Source of the DNA: Papaver somniferum
Taxonomy: Eukaryota; Streptophyta; Magnoliopsida; Ranunculales; Papaveraceae
DNA: 64,000 bases
Direction of reading: 5' to 3'
Assembly (NCBI RefSeq): GCF_003573695.1
Contig: NW_020621603.1
Span: 18,835,116-18,899,115, forward strand
Below the pieces are notes generated by a model. The model was not told where the DNA came from. It worked only from the letters and a program-made list of their open reading frames with translations, and ran no database searches. Each line of letters starts with the position of its first letter. The stretch's first letter is position 1. Made by a program: the position numbers and the translations under genes. This document shows, one piece after another, positions 44,726-54,864 of this stretch.

Positions 44726-44899
44726 AACTGAGAAAATTCAATTATATGTTTCTCTAGAATATTTTTTTTGCAGAGAATAAAAAGATTTTTGATTTGATTT
44801 ACAAAACGCGATAGAATCGCAGAATTACAAAGATTTCAGAGTTACCATGTATTAGAATTTCTCTTGAATATTTATTTTGATTCAGATGATATGATATTA

Positions 44900-45000
44900 T
44901 GAGAATGAAAGAATGAATGAAAGAGATGACAGAAATGAAAGAATGAATGAAAGAGATGACAGAAATGAAAAGATGAATGATAGAATAAAGAAACGCGAAC
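44900..45000 (+). repeat. Tandem repeat of about 36 bp (GAATGAATGAAAGAGATGACAG)
   Basis: Two and a half copies of GAAAGAATGAATGAAAGAGA followed by TGACAGAAAT. The reading frames seen here on the minus strand are artefacts of the repeat. Confidence 0.75.
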
Positions 45001-45119
45001 ATTTCGCAGAAACAAAGAGACGCGAAAATTTCGCAGAAACGCGAATAAAATTTCGCAGATAGGGGCGAACCTTTATGGCGTACACCCTAGTTCGCAAATA
45101 CAATTTCTCAAGAGGAAAA

Positions 45120-45620
45120 TGTAAGACCTAAAGTACGTCATATAAGGGGGTACTTGTTGCATGGCTCAGGGAAAGGCTACACTGCCACCGGAACCTGAGT
45201 CATGGAGATTTGGGGTCAATAAAGCCCATCCAGGAGAGGCACCTTGGATTCTCAGCTTAAGCTTATAACTTAGGTTGGGCGACTAAGGTAATAAGGACTC
45301 TCCTAAGGAGTGCAGAATCTGATCAAGGCGCTGAGGTACACGGTTGAGTCAAGAGTGCCAGGGGCGTCTGAAGCGTACCTTTCCATTCTTGACAAGTCTT
45401 GGCTTATACTGCACTCGGCCCGAAGAAAACCCCACTTAGGCTGCAGTCTTGTAACCATAAGCCCTATAGGTAAAAGGGTCATGAGGCCGCGAAAACAACT
45501 GGTTGTTGTTAAGACCGGATGGGAGGAGCTAACCTTGTATAGTAGAAGTACGCCTCCTTGAAAGGGAAACCAGGGGGAAGATAAGGAGACACCCTCCATT
45601 AGGGAGCTGATAAGTGTCTT
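45120..45620 (+). other. GC-richer non-coding block in the LARD-like element
   Basis: About 500 bases stand out from the AT-rich surroundings by base composition. Short inverted repeats are seen (for example CTCCTAAGGAG near 45300). Frames of 84 and 108 codons on opposite strands have no recognisable domain. Conserved structured internal RNA has been described for LARD elements, so this may be the packaging or structural domain; inference only. Confidence 0.4.
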
Positions 45621-46329
45621 AATACGCAAATGTCATGAAGCTTTTTACTCGCAAGAGTATTAAGACTTGTCATATTTGTGCGACAATCCTAAAGAGGAAA
45701 TAATACTAGAGAAAAAGATAAGACGAGATCAATGGGTCATTACATGAAAGTGTGAAGACGTCCTGCGATTTCGTCACAAGACGACAATGTCATGGGGCTT
45801 TATTTTCGCAAGAATATTTAGGCCTGTCATATTGTCGCAAAAATCCTGAAGAGGCAATAATACAAAAGAAAAAGTTAAGGAAATATCAATGGGTTTTTGC
45901 ATGAAAGTGCAAAGACGTCCTGCGATTTTGTCGCAATGACAAGAGGTGGAAAAATAAGACCTTTAACTAGGAAGGCAAAATAAGACCACAGAAGAGGGTA
46001 CGCAAATAAACTTGCGAAGATGATTATATGTAAGCAAATGATCTTGCGAATATGTATATGGAAATGAAACTGCGGCAGTGAAAATGCCGCAGACTTGATA
46101 CTATGATCATACTGTTATGAGATACTAATAGTGCAGGAAAAAGGAAAGATGAAACACAAGTAAGAACTTGTGAGGAACAATAACTACACAAAGAGGAATG
46201 CATACACTAAATAAAAAGCCAGAGAAATGGAGAATGGAGGAAATTTAAAGCTACATCAATTTTAGCGTGCAAAATAAGCTAAGTAACACAAACATTAGCT
46301 ATACATTGCAATAGATAAGCATTCTCATC

Positions 46330-46640
46330 ATACAAGCATCATACTCGCATCATAAAAGCATTGCATAAGCATTTCATAGCATAAACATCGCATACACATT
46401 TCATAACATAATCATCACATAAGCATTATATTCGCACAAGTACTTTACAAAACTGTACCAAATAATATTGCAGAATTTCGCAATAATATCGCAGAATTTA
46501 GCAGAATTATTCAGGATTACTCATAATTTCACAAGATTATTCAGAATTTCGCAAGATTATTCAGAACTTCGTAGAATGATTCAGAACTTCGCAGAATGAT
46601 TCGAAATTTCGTAGAATGTGTCAGAATTTTGCAGAATGTG
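46330..46640 (+). repeat. Tandem short repeats (CATAAGCATT and CAGAATTTCGCA series)
   Basis: A first array repeats CATAAGCATT/TCATAGCATAAACAT words to about 46430. A second repeats a 20-21 bp unit (TTCAGAATTTCGCAAGATTA and variants) about eight times to 46640. Confidence 0.75.
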
Positions 46641-46919
46641 ATTATTTCGAATGATGTGATTATCTCGCTCAATTATTTCACACAATTATAAGCAACTTGA
46701 AGAGATTATACTATCGCATGAGCACAAAACATGAGACAGAGGCAAGATAAGAATGAAGAAACAATTCGCACATTCAACATTTTCTCAAGGATTCTACCCT
46801 TATAGATAAAGAACAGAGGCAACTATGGATTATCAAGAAAACATTTTATGTTCTTTATCTTCTCGGCAAGAATCTCCAAAAATGGAGTAATAATTTCGCA
46901 TGAATAGAGGAAATACTTA

Positions 46920-47150
46920 TTATTATCATTCAAGGACGAATACTTCTTATATTTCGAGGATTAAGTACTTCTTATACTTCTCAAAGGATACTTCATACTT
47001 CATACTTCTTATATATTTCGAGGATTAAGTACTTCTTATACTTCTCAAAGGATACTTCATACTTCTTATATATTTCGAGGATTGAGTACTTCTTATACTT
47101 CTTCAAGGATACTTCATACTTCGCATACTTCAAGAGATGATACTTCTTAT
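46920..47150 (+). repeat. Tandem repeat of about 65 bp (TACTTCTTATACTTCTCAAAGG)
   Basis: Three to four copies of a CT-rich unit containing TTCGAGGATTAAGTACTTC and GGATACTTCATACTTC. Confidence 0.8.
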
Positions 47151-47351
47151 TACTTCGCAACGCTCCGGAACTTCACAAAAGAATAGAGGCAAGCACGTAC
47201 TTTCCAAATCCAGTATTCTTTCGCTCGTTCCTTTATCAACAAAGATCAAAGACTACTCCAACAACACGTATCTCTCTCCAACAACTACAACAATGGATTT
47301 TTTTTCCTGAAGATCGCTCTTCAAGCAATATTCAAGAAAAAAGAGGCAAGA

Positions 47352-47918
47352 TGTAGGATCAGAATTTCGCGACAACGACACGCTCGCGAAATTCTTAACA
47401 ACGCATTACAAAAATGTCGCAGAGCACTTTGAGAAACGACACAATAGGTGATATTAGCTTAAACATAAGAAAAATGTAATAACTTTGTGAAGATTAGAAG
47501 ATCTGTGAAATTAACATTTGTAAGCTTGCGATATCATCGCAAGCCAGATCCGAAATTAGGGGAAATCTTAGCTGTATATGAGCTGTCATCCACTAGGTAG
47601 CATCCTATATAAAGAGAAAGGTAGGAGAGAGAAAAGGAAGTGATATTATTATTATCTTCTTATTCTTCCCCAAAAATCAGAGAGAGAGATCTCCAAATAC
47701 TCATTAATGGAGTCTCAATGTAATTCATATGTAATTCAATAATCATAGTGAAACCTAACCCCGTGGATGTAGATCAAATTGATCGAACCACGTAAATCTT
47801 GTGTCTTATTCTCTATTTTCATTATCTTTATCTTTATTTTCATATCAAATAAGTTTAGATCTAGAAATTATAGTCATGATAATACAAGGGGTGTGTTGTA
47901 GGATTTCCTGCAACTACA
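47352..47918 (+). repeat. 3' LTR of the LARD-like element
   Basis: 567 bp, nearly identical to 42894-43458. It is preceded by the purine tract at 47336-47350. Several of the differences are C/T changes at CG or CNG sites, as expected after methylation. Confidence 0.92.
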
Positions 47919-47923
47919 ATTGG

Positions 47924-48854
47924 TTGAGCATATAAAAGCCTCATAAGACAATTTGTCTTACACTCTTAAAGATTAAAGAGTGATCCGGAAAAAAAAATAG
48001 AAAAAAAATATATTTATATATATATATAAATAAGGCTCCTCTTCATTTCTCAACACCAATAAATGATAGGTCCGGAATTTCGGACTAATCATAGTCGATG
48101 AAAACAAAAACCATGTCATCATTATATAGCAAATCAAAGAGACTATTGATGAGGTTCTTGACACTTGGATAACAGTATGTGTGAAACGTTGTCCCTGTCT
48201 CCGTCGCCTAAGCAAGCGTGGAGTGCAGGATCCAAGGCAACTATCATGTACTTGCTGAAAAGGGACATGCACTTAGAGTATCTAATCATGTGGTCGAGTT
48301 AAATGGGTGCTTCTCTCAACTAGTGCGCTATAAATATATATCCTTTGATGACATTCATACAAGTATTGTGGGTAACACCTTTCACTTAAGTCAAAATTTG
48401 CACACTTCACCATTTTGTTTTCATTTTCTTATCTATCCATGTGATTTCAGTATGCAAGTGTTGTGACAAACATTGCAACAAGTATGATGACTATCTTAGT
48501 AGAGTTTTGCAATCAGGTTGAATGTCATACGTAAGTAATTGCTTATGTGTGCGGATTGGAATGTATGTGGGATGTTTGCAGCTAAAGAACTTATGCAAGC
48601 TAATTATTTGGCTTTTTGCTTTGTGTCTATCCTTAGTGGTTCTTCCAAGGCGAGAAATTGGAGCAGGTTTTGTGGGTATACCTCTTGTAAGCCCTCACGA
48701 GACTATAACTCGTCCACTAGGGTCACCTAGGGGGTTTAAAGGCCTGTTATTCATGCTAAGAGTAACTGTATCCTCACGACATGGAGTTGTTGTATTTAGG
48801 ATTAGTTTTATTTAGTTTTCTCGAGGACTAACAAAAGCTAAGTGTGGGGTAATT
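47924..48854 (+). other. Athila-like element 3' region, right of the nested element
   Basis: No recognisable gene. Frames such as 48218-48466 and 48522-48815 (97 codons, LVVLPRREIGAGFVGIPLV) have no domain that I know. A purine-rich tract AAGTGTGGGG precedes the 3' LTR. Confidence 0.55.
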
Positions 48855-50407
48855 TGATAAGTGCATAATTATATGATTTTAGTGTCAATTCCATACTTTT
48901 TTAAGTTATTATTCTTGCATATTTTCGTATTATTACTCTTATTTTCTCTTGTTTGCCTATATTAGGTGAATCATCCAAAAAGGAGCTACAAAGTTCTGGA
49001 AAGATCTAATAAGAGAAGTATTCCAAGTATCCAAGTGTCAAAGTCCAAGAGAAGTGGAAGAAAAGCAACGAAAAGGAGCAAAACACTCATAATCAAGAGA
49101 AGGGCCAAAGACCAATCTTAACTCATTCAAATTAAGGATGTCTCATCACCATCTTGAGGATAATTGAAAGATAAAAATAATTCAAAAAGAATGAGGTCAT
49201 TCCGAGTTCGGATGAAGAAGTTGTGGACAAAACAATTTTGTTGAAAACCGAAGATAGTTTAGTCCCCGAACTGGGTTTGCGGACGGGGTTCGCAGACTTA
49301 TTTCCGAAAATTTCTGCTGGATTTTGAAGTTTACGGACTAGGTTCACGCACTTAGCAAAGGGTAAACGTGTATTTACTCCTTGTAAGGCCTAAGGGCACG
49401 TTTGGGAACGTTGATTCGTTATTTTGGGTCGGGTTCTTGAAACGAACCCAATAGGTGAACGCCAAGCAATGTAAAACCTATAAAAAGGTATTAGGTTATG
49501 TGAAATGATATCATATCAACAGTTCACTAAATTTTTAGGGTTTGGAGAGAAGAAACATCACATGGAGCGATTATCAATCGTAACGTTATCTCTTACTTTT
49601 CTCATATGTTTATCATGGGTGTTTCTACATCCATGAGTAGCTAAACACCTATTGATTGAGGATGAATTCTAAGTTGTAAACAATATTTGAGTTATTATAT
49701 TAATCTACTTTGAAGTTCTTCATATGATTATCATTTGTTTATACTATTTGAATATTTATGATTGATTGATAGATTGTCTAGGTGGCCAACTGGATTGATT
49801 TATTGATTTAATCTATTGCTAGTATTGAATGAGGAGATAAGTAATCATCGAATAAAGTTTACACAAGTAGAGAACATGAAACCTTGGATAGGGATTCTGT
49901 GGAGCGATTGTGTGTATAAACAACACTAAAAAGTGGACCTTGAGCTAAGAGTTATTAGGATCAACCTATAAATTCACAAAAGATAAAGCATTCGACCTAA
50001 TTACACCTTGAGTGAGATACTACTAGGTGGTTAGGAGAGTAGAATCTGGTATTCGAGAGCTTCCGTATTTAGTGATAAAAGGAATTTAGGGAACAACACT
50101 GAGCTAGATGTTATTCCACGGCTGGTGATAATCTATGATTAACGACAAGTAGGAAAGTATAATAACTCATTGACGGTTAATATACGAATAAGGATTCCTC
50201 GATCATATCTCTCTCTATTGATTACAATACAATTTTATTTGCTTTGATTATTTATTTTTTTCACAATCTAAAACAAAAAACCCCTTGTGACACTTTGACA
50301 ACTAAAACTCACTGCTCTTCGTGGTAACGATCCTTACTTCCATTATATTACCAGTTAATTGTGTGGAAATAAGATTATTAATTTTTTAGGCCTACGACAA
50401 CCCATCA
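48855..50407 (+). repeat. 3' LTR of the Athila-like element
   Basis: 1553 bp, TGATAAGTGC to ACCCATCA, TATA box at 49479-49488. It is followed by the target duplication GCAAG. Confidence 0.92.
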
Positions 50408-50412
50408 GCAAG

Positions 50413-51300
50413 ATATAAAAAGTAATCACAAACACCTACATCTCATCGTTTGTGATTCCACGATATCATGTTTCGCTACCATACGATTAAGATTGTTGTG
50501 AGGTGATTGATTAATCTAGGTTGTTCTTCGGGAATATAGGACCGGATTATAAATTGGTTCCTGTTCAACTTGATTATTATCAAAAGACGGAACACAAACT
50601 TTTAGGGTTTTTTGTGGGAGATAGATTGATCCTTTGATAGACTTGTCTGTGTGAGACAGATTTGTTTATTGTTAAAGCCTGCGATTTTGGGTCGTACCAA
50701 CTCTTAGTTGTGGGTGAGATCAGCTAAGAGAATCAAGTGCGCAGTATCCTGCTGAGATCAGAGGTGTAGGGAGTACAACTATACCTTGGATCAGTGGGAG
50801 ACTGATTGGGATTCAACTATAGTCCAGTCCGAAGTTAGCTTGGAGTAGGCTAGTGTCTGTAGCGGCTTAATACAATGTATATTCAATCTGGACTAGGTAC
50901 CGGGGTTTTTCTGCATTTTCGGTTTCCTCGTTAACAAAATTCTGGTGTCTGTGTTAATTCTATTTCCGCATTATATTTGTTTATATAATTGAAATAATAC
51001 AGGTTGTGCATTTGAACCAATCAATTGGAAATCCGACTTTTGGTTGTTGATTGATATTTATTGATCCTTGGACATTGGTCCTTGGTACCGTCCAAGTTAT
51101 TCCTTGTGTTTGATTATAAACTCGATGATTTCTATTAGCTTGAGTGAATCAAAACAAGAGAGAGATATTAACTCCTTGAGATACTTTTACCTAGATTGAG
51201 TCTGACTGTCTAGTTGATTCTCTAGAAAGTGTTTCGGAGTTAGTCCATACAGATTTCTAAGCGAAATATTGGGTGGATTTGTTAGACCCCCGCTTTTTCA
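50413..51300 (+). repeat. 5' LTR of SIRE element 1, right part
   Basis: It continues the LTR interrupted at 34995, aligns with 56370-57257 and ends GACCCCCGCTTTTTCA. Confidence 0.92.
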
Positions 51301-51302
51301 AT

Positions 51303-51315
51303 TGGTATTAGAGCA
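51303..51315 (+). other. Primer-binding site of SIRE element 1
   Basis: TGGTATTAGAGCA lies two bases after the LTR. It matches, with one change, the TGGTATCAGAGC form that pairs with the initiator methionine tRNA and is typical of copia elements. Confidence 0.85.
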
Positions 51316-51394
51316 TGCAAACACGTTTAAAACCTTACAAGTCTGTGTTTGTAGCAATCTGAGTCTCAGGACGAAATCTCGTACGCATACCAAA

Positions 51395-52551
51395 ATGCCT
51401 CCTAAAGCTTTCAACTCTGTCAAGTGTCTCGGAAATACCTCAAAGGATTACTCCTTAGTTGATTCTTCCGAATCCCGAGGTAGGAAGATTGTCCCATCTT
51501 GTGTTGGCCACTCTTCCTCCAATGAGACATTGGACACATTGGCAAAAGCTGAAATGGATCTCTCCAGAATTGCAAAAATTCAACTGTGTTTGTTGATCTT
51601 CAGAATCATGAACAGATCATTGATGAATTTGAAAAGTATATTGATCGTGAACATGTACTCTGTAACATCATAGAGTCATTCTCTAAGGATATTGAGAAAC
51701 TTCTTCAAGAGAATAATCTACAACATGAAAATATTGGTGATCTTGAAAAGCTTATCAAAGAAGGCTCAATTAGAGAAAAATGTTTGATCAAGACTCATTC
51801 ATCCGATCTTGACAGACTTCGTGTTGAGAAAGAGAAACTTGAAGCATCACTTGTTCTAGCCCATGGACAGTGCAAATCCTTGGAAAAGGAAAACGCTGTC
51901 TTAAGAAAAAATTCTTCTGCACGAACTAATTCTTATGAATTAATGTACATAATGAAATTTTCTCCAAATGAAGATTGTGTCAAGGAAAATGTTCATAACT
52001 TACAATCTTCTCCGATGGCTATGAAGTTTAAACAATCACCAGTTGTTGCTTCTCCTCCACGAACTTGTACCTTATGTAGGAAAAATAATCACTATGTTAT
52101 CCATTGTTTTGCCAGAAAGAAACATATTTCTAAACTTCGTAATTTTATTCTATCCTCTGTCAATGGAACAAACAGTCAGTCGAATACCGCAGTGAATCGA
52201 ATACCCACAGAAAAACAAGAACCTTATAAACATGATTTTCTTTCTAGAAGTCATCACAGGGCACATGTACATTCTAATCGAATAAACTCTCATAATTCTG
52301 ATGAAAGTATTCCCTGTATTTATAAGAATGTTTTTGGTAAATCTAAATCTAGAAAATGGATTCCCATCTATTCCTATCCCCTTGAACCAATTGCAAGAGG
52401 TCCTACATTTATTCCTCAGAGAAAGCCTTCAGAAGGATATGCTGAACAAGCTATGTCTTATTTTTCTGGACTGAGTGATAATCAAAGAAGGAAGGCTAAA
52501 CAAAAACAACGTTCATTTAATGAGATGAATGCTCATACTTGTGCATATTAA
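51395..52551 (+). pseudogene. SIRE-like partial Gag (coiled coil and zinc knuckle)
   Basis: The start is the ATG at 51395 (MPPKAFNSVKCLGNTSKDY), 80 bases after the primer site. A frameshift near 51580 moves to the frame that ends at 52551. A long coiled coil (EFEKYIDREHVLCNIIES to LEKENAVLRKN), a CCHC zinc knuckle CTLCRKNNHYVIHC (C-x2-C-x4-H-x4-C, about 52066-52107) and SKSRKWIPIYSYPLEPIARG follow. This is the C-terminal half of a SIRE-type Gag. The N-terminal capsid-like (UBN2) domain and all of pol are missing. The minus-strand relative at 57437-58672 has the same truncated design, so it is inherited and not a private deletion. Confidence 0.8.
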
Positions 52552-52901
52552 TCACAAGGTTGATATCTCACCCACCAAAAATCCTAGTTGTGTGATAATT
52601 GAATAGGTATACTCTTTGTAAAGTAACTCTGATTAGCTATCTAATTTCCTTATCGTTCTTAGATGGATAATCAGTCACATACTTTTACATGAGTATTTTA
52701 TCATTTTTTTTAAGTTTTTTGTTATTTTATCTTGTTTTTCTTCTTGACCTTCAAAAACTTCAAGTTTTGTTACGGGCTCTCGTAAGGGTACATGCACGGT
52801 TTTGGGATTTGTCTCATATACATATCTTATAAACCCTAATTCTCACAAATCGTTTATATACCATTCCGATTGAGTAGAATAATTCCACTCTAGGTTTCTC
52901 A

Positions 52902-53267
52902 ATGGCGTCTTCTTCTTGTTCGTGGGATTTGCCTGAAGACTTCGTTGACAACGATATATATTTTGAGTTTGATAAAGAGAAGGGAACTCTTGTTGAAGTT
53001 GAAAGATCATTTCCTCAATCTCCTATTTCCTACTCAGATATTGGGGAGAAGATTCCAACTAAGGTGGTTGTTGATGCTCGGCAACTTGTAGGGACTATAA
53101 AGTGTCTTAATGCTGTAACAACTGAGTTGAAAAATGTTAACTGTAATCTTGCTCTCATGAAGAATCGTGTTAAGGAGCCTCCCGAAAAGGATATTCCCTC
53201 AAAGGTTGCAGAGGTTGCTATCACTCATAAGCTCGATAATCACAAACCTCCAGAACCGTCCATCTGA
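52902..53267 (+). CDS. Small ORF downstream of SIRE partial gag
   Basis: An open frame of 121 codons from ATG 52902 (MASSSCSWDLPEDFVDNDIY), acidic at the N-terminus, then with heptad-like hydrophobics (LVGTIKCLNAVTTELKNVN). It takes the place where pol would begin. A TATA-like TATATACC lies 45 bases before it (52855). I do not recognise the protein; homology to plant genes cannot be judged here. It could be an accessory ORF or captured host coding sequence. Confidence 0.45.
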   Translation: MASSSCSWDLPEDFVDNDIYFEFDKEKGTLVEVERSFPQSPISYSDIGEKIPTKVVVDARQLVGTIKCLNAVTTELKNVNCNLALMKNRVKEPPEKDIPSKVAEVAITHKLDNHKPPEPSI

Positions 53268-54864
53268 TGTTGTTAATGTCTGGTTCTGGCATAAGACTCT
53301 AATTTTGAGTTTCCTAGTATGTCTTCTTTTTGGCTTAGTTAGAAGAATAACTAGTGCTTTGAATAGCGATGATTGTGACTACACATAGCTATTATTTTCA
53401 TCTTCTTGTTTTTAGGTTTTTTGGTTTAAAATTCTAAAATTATTTGGAGGATGATGTTTTGCAATATTTTTGATTTTGTTATATTGCAACTTGTTATGGG
53501 ATATTTGTGTTTACGTCCGTGAACTTTGTTGTCCCATATTTTTTTCAAAAGTAAAGTCGTTCACGATTGGTATTCACGTATTGGTTTAAGAATAAATAGA
53601 CTTTTGACATATACAAAAGTTAAGTCTATATTGTCAACCCTTGACGAAAGATAGGTTAAAAAATCTTTTGTATCCAAGGATTATTGCTATTGTATATGCT
53701 TGTGCAAAAGAATGAATCCTTGTGTATTCCACGATATAGATCTTCATTGATCCATCTTTTTGTATTACTGTGAGGAACCGTGATGTGTGTTATGTTGAGC
53801 ACGATACAACTAAGTTGATTATTCTTGATTAGCTTTGTTGGTTGTTCCGTAAGGTACGTTATGTTGAGAATTTAGAACTTAATTAATCATCTTCTTGGTT
53901 ATTTAGTTATTACTCCACAAGTTCTCTTGTGTTGAGTACATGAACGATTAATCCAATTACTCTCTTGTATGGTTAACTTAGTCGTTGCTCCGTAAGTTTA
54001 CTTATTTTGAGCACAATGAATTAAATTGATCACTTTTGTGTTTAATTTGATTATGTATTCCGATTAGATTATTCATGGGTTTACTTATGAATAATTTGAT
54101 TGAGTCTTGGATATAAAAATCATTCTCATGGTTTTGGTGTCCAATAAAATCCTTCGTTTCTCTTGAAATTAAGGTCGTTCTTTGTTGTTCCCTTGGGAAT
54201 GTCATCAAATGGGGTAGAGTTCTTTTGAACTTGTGCTTAATGGTCATATCTTGAGGGGTGTGAGGCTGTGGAATTTTAGAGGGGTTATCTTGTATATTTA
54301 AACTCCTTGATGAATGTTGTTAGCTTCGGCTATATGATTGCATCTAAATAAGATGATGTGTGTTTCTTTCTCTCAATCATCAAATGTCTCTTACGGAAAT
54401 TTCATTATGATCCCGTTCTTGTACCTTTGCCAATTTTATTGACAAAAAAGGGGAGAATTAATATGTAGTTCACACTACAAATACATTTGGTTTTCGGATC
54501 ATTGTGTAAGGGGGAGTGGTTTTCATGTGAAATGGAGTATTGACTAAGGGGGAGTGATACATATCAACATAGTATTATTGTTGAAGTTGTGATACAATTG
54601 GACTTTGACACTATGTAATAATACTATGACATTGTATAACAATGATCGAGACCGATGCTTTCTCATTGTTATAGCTACGGATCTTCCACAACGGTGATGC
54701 TAAACTTACAACCTTTGGGATCATTGGAGTACTTGGAAGTGACGAAAATTTCGAGGAATGTTGAAGATTAGACATGTGGAATAGGAGATACTAAAGTTTC
54801 ATTATCTTTTTTGTATTCCATATGTATTGATAGTTTTGTCACTAAAATTGACAAAGGGGGAGAT
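53268..54864 (+). other. SIRE element 1 non-coding 3' region with purine tracts
   Basis: About 1.6 kb with no credible gene. Two purine tracts with the same context lie at 54443-54457 (TTGACAAAAAAGGGGAG) and 54848-54864 (TTGACAAAGGGGGAGAT); the second precedes the 3' LTR. Confidence 0.65.
53755..54065 (+). repeat. Degenerate tandem repeat of about 80 bp in the SIRE 3' region
   Basis: About four copies of a unit with GTTGCTCCGTAAG-TTACTTA-TTTTGAGCAC and variants, each followed by TTAATTGATTA-type sequence. Confidence 0.7.

Larger units (their letters stand above)
42894..47918 (+). mobile_element. LARD-like non-coding LTR retrotransposon
   Basis: Two LTRs (42894-43458 and 47352-47918), a target duplication ATTGG (42889-42893 and 47919-47923), a primer-binding site starting TGGCGCTAGAAACAAGG just after the 5' LTR, and the purine tract AAAAAAGAGGCAAGA before the 3' LTR. 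The 3.9-kb interior has no gag or pol and no frame above about 110 codons. It carries tRNA-like modules, tandem arrays and one GC-richer block. The LTRs differ at about 13 positions plus one 2-bp indel by eye, the lowest divergence in the window, so it is the youngest insertion. An autonomous partner must be elsewhere. Confidence 0.9.
34996..50407 (+). mobile_element. Athila-like Ty3/gypsy element, hosting a LARD-like element
   Basis: LTRs 34996-36554 and 48855-50407 (both TGATAAG...CATCA), primer-binding site at 36560, gag-pol 36794-41880, long non-coding 3' region, and target duplication GCAAG at 34991-34995 and 50408-50412. The empty site is seen in the other LTR near 56366 (ATAGGAAAGATATAAAAAG), which supports the boundary. 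The total is 15.4 kb, about 10.4 kb without the nested element. Sequence of gag, protease and RT is of Athila type. No env-like ORF is recognisable. Confidence 0.93.

Noticed and set aside
45303..45629. Opposed frames of 84 and 108 codons in the GC-richer block
   Set aside because: No recognisable domain, and the plus and minus frames overlap fully; better explained by composition.
48218..48815. Possible env-like gene of the Athila-like element
   Set aside because: Frames are short, no signal peptide with paired membrane segment is convincing, and position alone is not enough.
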